Part shown: piece after piece, positions 56,690 through 64,000 of the stretch
How positions within the stretch are numbered: position 1 is the first letter of the stretch
How the letters are laid out: each line of letters opens with the position of its first letter
From: Aquatica leii
Lineage: Eukaryota > Arthropoda > Insecta > Coleoptera > Lampyridae
Length of the DNA: 64,000 nt
Assembly: GCA_035610365.1 (NCBI GenBank)
Contig: CM069433.1
Location: 190,906,760-190,970,759, forward strand
Direction of reading: 5' to 3'
Position numbers and translations under genes: made by a program
Notes under the pieces: generated by a model
Database searches by the model: none
What the model was told of the DNA's origin: nothing
Seen by the model: only the letters and a program-made list of their open reading frames with translations

Positions 56690-57283
56690 GGATCGTCACG
56701 GATGATTAAGCTCGACTCTGATTGGGTTACGGTTGATAAGGGGCGTGTTTTCGATGAATGACTTATAACCGGGAACCAAAGAGGAGATAGTTCGAAACCA
56801 TGATCGCGATTGAAGTTATTGGGGTGTTTGATGATTTCTATGCTTTCTCGGAGTTTCCTGTTGAAAAAGAATGGAGATTTGGCAATCAACGAAACATTAT
56901 CAAAATATGTCTTGTGACCTGTAGTAAAATGATCTTCAGCAATCGCAGACTTGGAAATATACCTTTTTCTTATACAACGATCATGTTCTGAAATGCGAGT
57001 AATGCTGGAACGACCGGTTTCACTAATGTAGACTAAACCACAAGAACAAGGAATTTGGTATACACCTTGAGTTGAAAGTGTAGGAAATTTGTCTTTGGGA
57101 GAAGGAAGAATCTGAGAGATTTTGCCTGTCGAGTTGAAGTTTCCCTATTTGATCTGTAGCCTTGTGAATGTAGGGTAAAAAGGTCCAATTTTGGGTTGGA
57201 ATCGGGAGTGGAAATGTCCTTTGGTAATCGAGTACGTGGATGTAAACGACAATTAATGACTCTATGAATATCTCGCTTGACAT
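56690..57283 (-). pseudogene. Penelope family 2 connector and GIY-YIG region
   Basis: Overlapping open pieces read 'ATDQIGKLQ', 'DSSFSQRQISYTFNSRC' and then, in a shifted frame, 'VYQIPCSCGLVYISETGRS' with the GIY-YIG core as VYQ...VYIS. The tail 'LIAKSPFFFNRKLRESIEII' to 'HPNNFNRDHGFELS' ends near 56690. Confidence 0.75.
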
Positions 57284-57559
57284 AACGATTGTTCACTAAG
57301 GTTCTAGTAAGATGAGAGTTCCGAGTCTAGATTCTCAGGTTGGCAAATAGAAAAGGCACGATGGACCAAAGATTCAATAACAGATCGTTTCTGTGGAAGA
57401 TGAAGCATGAAGGTATCTGTCCGTATGGGTGGGTTTGCAATAAACAGAATGGCCGAGAAGTCCGTCGAGCTTACGATTCACAAGAACGTCAAGAAATCGA
57501 AGAGAACCATTACTTGCGATTTCCATAGTAAATTTGATATCTAAGTGTTGATTGTTAAG

Positions 57560-58078
57560 ATGATCAACATACTTAGAAAATTCAAGATGACCATAAGACC
57601 AAACAATAAACGTGTCGTCAACATACCTAAACTACACTTTAGGTTTTAATATTTATGATTCCAAAGCAACCGTTTTAAAGGATTCCATAAAAATGTTAGC
57701 TACAACAGGTGATGGAGGAGAACCCATAGCAGCACCAGAAACTTGTTCGTAAAACTTGTTATTAAATTGGAAGTAAGTAGAGGATAGACACTTTTCAATA
57801 AGAGGAACCAAACTCAAGTCCTTGCCATGTTGAGACAGAATCTGTTTGATGATAATAAGCGAATCCTTAATAGGAACTTTAGTAAAAAGTGAAGTAACAT
57901 CAAAGCTCACGAGAAGATCTTGGGGTTCAAGTTTTACAGTTTCTAGACGTTGAATAAAATGCTGAGAGTTAAGGATATGAGAAGTTTTTCTGTAAACTTG
58001 CAAAGAATGTTGGACAAAAACTTGGCTAGCTTGTAGGTAGGAGTTTCTAGCCTGCGATGGTTTCAATTCAGTAATCAC
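57560..58078 (-). pseudogene. Penelope family 2 reverse transcriptase
   Basis: The 141-codon open frame 58078-57653 has 'QDLLVSFDVTSLFTKVPIKD' (motif A intact) and 'VSGAAMGSPPSPVVANIFM' (motif B). After a stop, 'RYVDDTFIVWSYGHLEF' (motif C, DD intact) lies near 57590-57630. 'NGSLRFLDVLVNRK' and 'VYCKPTHTDRYLHA' follow. All catalytic residues survive, but the frame is broken and the N-terminus lost. Confidence 0.8.
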
Positions 58079-58291
58079 GAAGCGGTCGGAGTTGTACGAC
58101 GTATTGTAGGTGAAACGGTATATTTTTGGTACGTAATTTTCGAAGGTTGTCGTTGAAGGTTAAAATAATATCTCTCAGAAAGCTATACAAATACCGCATT
58201 ACATTGCATCGAAAAGAAAACAATCAAATGAAGCTGATCATTACATAGCTGTGGAATCCTACTAGATGATACTAGTATTTTTGAACGTCTA

Positions 58292-58893
58292 CAGGGTGTA
58301 TCTGATTAACGGGTTGTTATTTTAGCAGGTGAAATTAGAGCATAAATACAAGCAAAAAATGTTAAAATAAATCGTAAATTTTGGCCTGTTACATTAATTA
58401 AGTCTCTTAAAGTTATTGACACTACAAATAAAAATAAACTGTTTTAAGAAGTGCAAATTTTTTCTTAGCAATTTGCTGACAATAAAGATAAAAGTAAATA
58501 CAACATTATGTTATCGAATAAAAAAAAGTAGGTAAAATTGCTATTTTGCACATTCTTTTCAAGTACACTAGAATCTGTACACAAAGGACATTTTGTTAAG
58601 CTAGGTCAGTAATGCTAAGAAATAGACATTACGGTCTGTTTTAAATATTTTATTAAAAATTGATTTTGTAGATAGAAAAAAAGGCTTTACAGCACTTAGC
58701 CACCATCTACCGCATAATTACAATAAAAAGTCAATTTCCATTTGTTTAGATAGTCAGGACCGGCCTAAAAACTTTAATTGCAAATATCTCAAAACTGGGC
58801 CACTTTAGACAAAATCTTTAAGGGAAAAATTTTCATTTAACACCACAAGGAAATTGCTCCTCGAGTTTGTAGTCGTATTTCAGATACACCCTG
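58292..58893. mobile_element. 602-bp MITE of Tc1/mariner type
   Basis: The ends are CAGGGTGTATCTGA at 58292 and TCAGATACACCCTG ending at 58893, perfect 14-bp inverted repeats, flanked by TA at 58290-58291 and 58894-58895. The interior has no ORF and does not match the DD41D element beyond the CAGGGTGT tip. A related autonomous element must have supplied the transposase. Confidence 0.85.
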
Positions 58894-58895
58894 TA

Positions 58896-59796
58896 TACAT
58901 ATTCAAATAATATTATTTTATGTTTATTGTTAATCAGTTAAATCGTCGTTTAGCAGCTTTATTAGTATCAAATTTAAATTCACACAAAACAAAAATCGGT
59001 GGTTTACGATTGAAAGTTGTAAATTACAGAAAATCGCAATTATTATTGCTTTATTGGCAAAATACGAAATTTTTCAAATATTCAGAAAAAATTTAAAATT
59101 TTTCTCGTCTTTAATAGGGTTGCTATTTGTAAAATCACAAAACCGGGACAGGTAGATTTCAAACCCCAAATTTTTGAATTGCAAACCCAGACAATTTTTT
59201 AAATTATTATAATGTAAATTAAATCATGGCAAATTTAAATGTTTTGTTTTCCATGTTTATTGTTTTATTCCGAATTCCGATGAAACCGATAAAACTAACA
59301 AGGTTAGAATGTAGGTACAAACTTAAAAAATTTAAATAAAAAAACATGAAGTTTCTGCACGCTATATACATTGCTGGACAGAATGTATTTGTTAACTGTA
59401 AAACATTTTGGTAGTTACCTACATAATGTTTTAATGATATTTGAAAATGTTCACGTTATCTACAAGCTTTTTGAAAAATGTAGCCCACCCTAAGCCCGGC
59501 CTCACGAGTCGCTACTGGTTGTTACTGTAAAAGAATTTTAAGGCTATGATTACCTGTTGGCGTTTATATTTTTTTCTTTTTTGAGGTACGATAAACATTT
59601 TTCATGTCCATGAATCAACATTGTTATTGCAGCTATATAGTTCGTGTCCGTTAGAGCAGATACAAGTTTTGCCAATACTTTAAATGTCATTCGTGTTCAT
59701 AGGGCCGCAAAAGACTCGTGTTTCTTTCTGTATAAATTAAGAGTATCCAATTTTTGAGTCTTGCGCTCAGATTGGTTTTGCTATTTTAATCGTGAC
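58896..59796. other. AT-rich sequence, no gene seen
   Basis: Nothing is recognised between the MITE and the next Penelope-2 fragment. Confidence 0.35.
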
Positions 59797-60545
59797 TAAG
59801 GCGTTTTAATTACGAAAGTGGGTAAAACGCTGGTAACTTCGGTTATAACATTGACACGGTCTAAATCTGGAAGACGTTCTTATTTTAGTACAGACTTCGG
59901 CTGTGGAAGTCTTCGCTATTACATTAACAATCTCTACGGGGAAAACATCTCTTCTAGAACGCCAAACTTTTGTGCACCTTAACTTTCCTTTGTCGTCCTC
60001 GTGATCACAACATCGTTCCTGCATTCTTCAAAATGAAGTTTGACAATCAGAGACGTTCTTCTAAAACTAGCTTAGTGTTGATACGCGAATGAATTAAGCA
60101 GACCAGACACGATTTCTAAATAACTATTTTATCTTCATCTTGAGTTGGCCAACACTGTATCTGCAAATAATTAGAATCTTTTTAACAAGAATCACAAAGT
60201 TTCTTCTACTACTGGCTTCTTCAAAACGGTTGTGAATTTATCTATTTTGATTATCACTTTTAAGAGCTTGACTTTTGCTGTTGCTCCTAAACACATTCCT
60301 AAAGAAGATATTTTATGTACTGTTAAATTTTTTATGGCACATTTTTGTTGTTACATCTTAGATCCGATTGATATTCACACTGGCACAATCTTTGAATCAT
60401 CTAAAATTTCTTAATCCAACATTGTTAAGTTCGAAGAAGAGAGTCTTTTTGGTAACCTCAATATCATCGATTTCTCAGCCGATAAGGGCGCTACTGTCGT
60501 TTATGTTAAGAAAATTCATTCAGTTAGTTGACACGTACTCAAAAT
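59797..60545 (+). pseudogene. Penelope family 2 terminus and N-terminal ORF part (plus)
   Basis: It starts with a decayed terminal block (59815-59930, 'acacggtctaaatctggaagacgttct'). It then encodes in several frames the N-terminal region missing elsewhere: 'RDHNIVPAFFKMKFDNQ', 'SLTFAVAPKHIPKEDILCTV' (60240-60320) and 'NIIDFSADKGATVVYV' (about 60455-60505, the conserved ADKG motif). It breaks off near 60545 where minus-strand 3' UTR of the same family starts. Confidence 0.65.
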
Positions 60546-61745
60546 CATCAGTTCTTCCAATGTACTTCAACTTGTAAACCAAGCCAGATTCTAAATTTTA
60601 AAAAAGTAAGAAAAAAAGCAGTCTCCGAATATAAAGAAGAGGCATTTTGACAGCTAGTTAAGGAATTTAGTATACACCTTGAAATGAAACTGTAAGAAAT
60701 TTGTCCTTGGGAGAAGGAAGAGTCTGAGAGATTTTGCTTGTCGAGTTGAATATGGGTTTAATACCATTCTTAAGAAGTAGTTTCCCTATTTGATCTGTAA
60801 CTTTGTGAATGTAGAGTAAAAATGCTAATTTTGAATTGGATTCGAAAGTAGAAATATTCTTGGGTAATCGAGCACGTGGATGTAGACGACGATTAATAAC
60901 TGTAATAATATCTCGCTTCATATAACCATTGTTTATCAAGATTCTAGTAAGATGTCGGATTTCTGAGTATAGATTCTTAGGTTGGCAAATAAAAAAAGCG
61001 CGATGAACCAAGTATTCAATAATAGAACGTTTCTGTGCAAGATGATGATAAGACGATGCATGAAGGTATCTGTCCGTATGGGTGGGGTTCCGATAAACAG
61101 AATGGCCCAAAAGTCCGTCGTGCTTTCGAGTCACAAGACCTTCCAGAAATGGGAGGTAAACTTATTAGCCAGAACGGTGACAAAGGAGAACCCATAGTGG
61201 CACCAGAATCCTGTTCGTAGAACTAGTTAACAAATTGAAAGTGAGTGATTGATAAACACTTATCAATAAGAAGAACCAAACTAAAATTCTTGCCATGTTG
61301 AGACAGAATCTGTTCGATGGTAATAAGCGAAACTTTAAAAGGAACATTGGTAAAAAGTGAAGTGACATCAAAACTCACAAGAAGATCTTTGTTATAGTTG
61401 CTAAACGTTAAATAAAATGCTAATGTTGAGGATGTGAGAAGAGGTTTTACCTTGTAGGTAGAAAATTGGATAGTATTGACGATAGGTCGAAAGGGAATAC
61501 CTTGTTTGTGAACTTTGGGAAATCCGTTTTGAATCTGGAAGGGTAAGTCGACGTTTAGTTTCTGGAGGTAAACTGCAAGATTTGATGATTTGGCTGACCT
61601 CACGTTTAATCCTCGAAGTGGGATTACGAGTTAGAAGAGCGTACGTCTCTTCAGACAAAATAAAATGAATTTTTGCAGCATAATCAATTTGGTTCAAACC
61701 GACAGTAGCGTTGCTTTTGTCGTCTGGAAAAACAGTAATATCTTG
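60546..61745 (-). mobile_element. Penelope family 2 copy with internal deletions (minus)
   Basis: Reading downward: the pre-RT region 'NQIDYAAKIHFILSEETYAL' and 'SRIKREVSQIIKS' (61697-61600), 'FQIQNGFPKVHKQGIPFRPI' and 'KDLLVSFDVTSLFTNVPF' (61603-61223), a gap over motifs B and C, and then the connector (61134-60667, 'VYRNPTHTDRYLHASS'). A piece of 3' UTR follows (60640-60550). GIY-YIG is deleted. This copy shows the family's pre-RT segment best. Confidence 0.75.
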
Positions 61746-62109
61746 AATTCCAATAATTAAAACTTTTTGAGATGATTTTCAGTGATTAGCCGTAGAGTGG
61801 TATCAAACTGCTGGTAAGTAATGTTGTCAAAGAGATTCTAATCATCTTGGGATAGTGTTTTGGTTTATTTCTTCTTTATCTTTAGGACAGACTACCCATC
61901 TGTCTATGTATAAATGTATATTCGCTTGTCAGCCTTTTTGAATTGGTACGTCATCTATAGGATTCTGTTTTTGGATGTGGTTTCCTATTCCGCTAGTCGG
62001 CATTAAAGTGTTATAGTAAACTATCCAAATTTAGGATAGCAATTGGTACGGATTCGTTCTATGACCAACTGTGATATCATTTCATTACGCTTTCTTTTTT
62101 TTTCTATAT
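61746..62109. other. no gene seen
   Basis: A spacer between the Penelope-2 copy and the T-rich repeat. Nothing is recognised. Confidence 0.3.
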
Positions 62110-63190
62110 ATGCTAAGGAGGTTAATTGCGCACCGTAAGGTGGTCACTCTTTTTGTTCTTCTACGGGTAGTAGAACAAATCAGGCATTTATATCAAGCCT
62201 TATCTTTATCCGCTTTTCTCTATATCTATATTTCTTACTTCCCATTTCTTTCTTCTTGAGGTCTATCTATCTTTTCTATGTGCCACCTATTCTTCTTTTT
62301 CTTGTTCTGTTTATAGTTCGCTTCTAGGGCGGTTGGTTGGGCATCGAAGGGTTGGTTTCTTCTACGCAAAGAAGAACAAAACAGACATCCACTTGTCTGG
62401 CTTTTCTTCGTCTGTTTCTTTTCCTCCTTTCTTGTCTTTTTTGCTTTTCATTTTTTTTCTTTTTTTTTTGCTTCTTAAGGTTTGCCTTTAGAGCAATTGT
62501 CTCTTTTGTTTTTTTCTTTTTTTTTCTAAGTTTTGGTTAGTTCGTTGGACACTTTCTTTCTTTTTTCTTTTTAGTAACTTTCTTCTTTTTAGTGTTTACT
62601 CAACTGTGTTTTTTTTCTTTTTCTTTCTCAGTCACTTTTCTTGCGTCATCGGGTTTAGTCGGCTTTTGTTTTGTTGTTTTTAGTTTGGAACTTGGAATAG
62701 ACTGCAACTCGCTTTTTGTACTCTAATTGTTGGCAGTTACTGCTTAGGTATTTCTTTTCTTTGAGTTTCTTTTTGCTGTTTTAATATCCTAGTAAATTCT
62801 TCGGCTTTGTGTTTCAATGTGACATTCTAACACTCACTGACTCACGATGTTCGATTAGCAAGTAAAGCTTCTTATTCTTTCTTATTTAGTTTTACTTTTG
62901 TTTCTTTGGTTTTGTTTTGTTTAATATGGTTTGGCTTTCGCTTGGATTGGTGAACTCATGGATTGGTCGGCTTTTGGTGACTTTGAAATGCTTTTTTTTC
63001 TCTGTCTTTTAGGTCCGACGTGTGTCGACTTTTTAATTAGAATTTTTTTTTGCTTGAGATTTCGTAATTGGTTTTGCTTGTTTAGATCTTTAGGATCTGT
63101 TTGGGTTTTTTTGTGAAAAAATTTTATATAGTCTATTGACGACTTTTTAGAACAACTGTTTTAGTTTTTCTTTTTGATTTTTTTTTCTAA
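62110..63190. repeat. T-rich dispersed repeat, copy 2
   Basis: It is collinear with 4776-5800. It contains two modules (62115-62200 and 62325-62430) about 210 bp apart with ggcggttggttggg, agaagaacaaa.cagacat and a T-rich filler. It is not interrupted by an LTR. There is no coding potential: the ORFs are T-rich and not conserved between copies. Confidence 0.6.
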
Positions 63191-64000
63191 TTTGCATATC
63201 ACCATCAAAATCTGCTTGACACTTGTTGAGATCTGAGTAAAAGTTTTTATTCGGGGAAAGCACTTATTTTTTGTATTGTGGTTTCATTTAATTATTCCTT
63301 AATTGTCTGTAGCGGGTTTCCATACCTCCACGCGTTTTTTTGTCTGTGGAGATAACACTATCTACACCTTCAAGGATGCAATTATTATACGTATTGGAAG
63401 AAACTTTTACCAAAAATTACGAAATTAATTTGAAATTCTGCACAGTCGTTTATTTTCAGTGATCGTATGAATAAAAGGGGTTTACTTGTGACAACGCCGT
63501 ATGTAAATTATATTTGTTAGATTTCACTTAAGTTTTAGGTAATACTGATAAGGTGCACTAGCTAATCGCATACTTCAGGAAATATAACTGCAAGTATTAC
63601 ACTTCCTATTTTAATTCTTAGTATTTTAGGGTGGTCAGTCGATTGTAAGAACGACGGTATGTACATATTAGGTTATTAACACAATTAATTATAAAATCGT
63701 TTTGTTGTGTCTGATGTTATTATACGGTGCGCTTTGATTCTCTGAATTTTCGATTTTCGTATTTTAATTAACGAATGTAAAGTCATTCTTTTCCTGAATA
63801 TAAAAGTTAGCCGATTAGATCATTTTGCTGTACAACTTGTTGCCTAGTCGAAAGTGTAGTTTATATTTTGTTTGTGATACTGACCTAACTGTTAGATAAA
63901 ATTTATATATACTTGAGTACCTTTTTTTTCTTCTTCTTTTTCTTCTTCTTCTAACGTAAACTTCTGTTTGTGCTAAAATAAATATCCTGTATTACCACTT
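63191..64000. other. AT-rich sequence, no gene; CTT-rich tract at 63922-63953
   Basis: No gene is supported. A tract of repeated ttcttcttctttttcttcttctt lies near the right edge, and the sequence ends in aataaatatcctgtatt, with no recognised element continuing out of the window. Confidence 0.4.

Larger units (their letters stand above)
56363..58140 (-). mobile_element. Penelope family 2, longest copy (minus strand)
   Basis: Reading downward: RT (58078-57540), connector (57540-57070), GIY-YIG tail (57070-56690), 3' UTR (56690-56460), hammerhead-like core and terminal block 'ccaaacccgaaagacattctaat' at 56370-56400. The N-terminal third is missing above about 58140. Its terminus joins a gypsy LTR fragment. 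Stops and frameshifts are present in every part. Confidence 0.8.

Noticed and set aside
1..64000. CRISPR arrays, rRNA genes, bacterial-type operons
   Set aside because: None seen. Repeats here are dispersed or long tandem units, and gene structure is eukaryotic.

Overview
The window looks like an AT-rich nuclear segment from an arthropod, most likely an insect. Reasons: no bacterial gene layout; a GOLPH3-family protein; and the mix of RTE and R1-like LINEs, Ty3/gypsy and Penelope-like elements, Tc1/mariner transposons and very long solo LTRs. The species cannot be named from the sequence. Almost all recognisable sequence is transposon-derived and broken. Two features may be host-derived: an intact single-exon GOLPH3-like ORF (23239-24129, +) and a candidate first exon with a CRE-containing promoter (38061-38302, -). 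A third, broken protein-coding stretch of unknown identity lies at about 17650-18195 (-). || Layout. 1-6000: copies of a long LTR family (LTR-1) and a T-rich repeat family that recurs at 62.1-63.2 kb; the copy at 3394-4775 is a solo LTR with a CTCT target duplication. 7.3-8.3 kb: gypsy gag/RT relic (+). 10.2-12.3 kb: 5'-truncated RTE LINE bounded by a 9-bp duplication. 12.6-14.65 kb: a Tc1/mariner transposase relic (-) split by a second LTR-1 solo LTR (12829-14280, ACTT duplication). 16.1-17.3 kb: a 175-bp tandem repeat and a gypsy pol fragment (+). 17.65-23 kb: the unknown ORF, gypsy family H (18.2-19.55 kb) and gypsy family G copy G1 (19.57-23 kb), all (-). 23.2-24.1 kb: GOLPH3-like gene. 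25218-26748: complete DD41D Tc1/mariner-type element with ~157-bp inverted repeats and a broken transposase. || 27.1-34.6 kb is a nest: gypsy G3 (-) holds a Penelope composite (27595-31237, 11-bp duplication), which holds a third solo LTR (29341-31082, GCTT duplication). G3 shares an LTR with deleted copy G4. 34.6-39.6 kb: an LTR-1 end at 35438, the candidate host exon, otherwise AT-rich DNA. 39.9-46.0 kb: two R1-clade LINE relics (-), a minisatellite and an LTR-like segment. 46.0-51.9 kb: Penelope family 2 fragments, gypsy G5 and a 2.2-kb inverted-repeat element of unknown type (46814-49015). 56.2-61.7 kb: more Penelope-2 copies and a 602-bp MITE. || Interactions. Both precisely bounded Penelope insertions lie inside gypsy-G copies and their ends carry hammerhead-ribozyme-like cores. 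Clean target duplications let the order of insertion be read directly. No CRISPR array, rRNA or convincing tRNA gene was seen.
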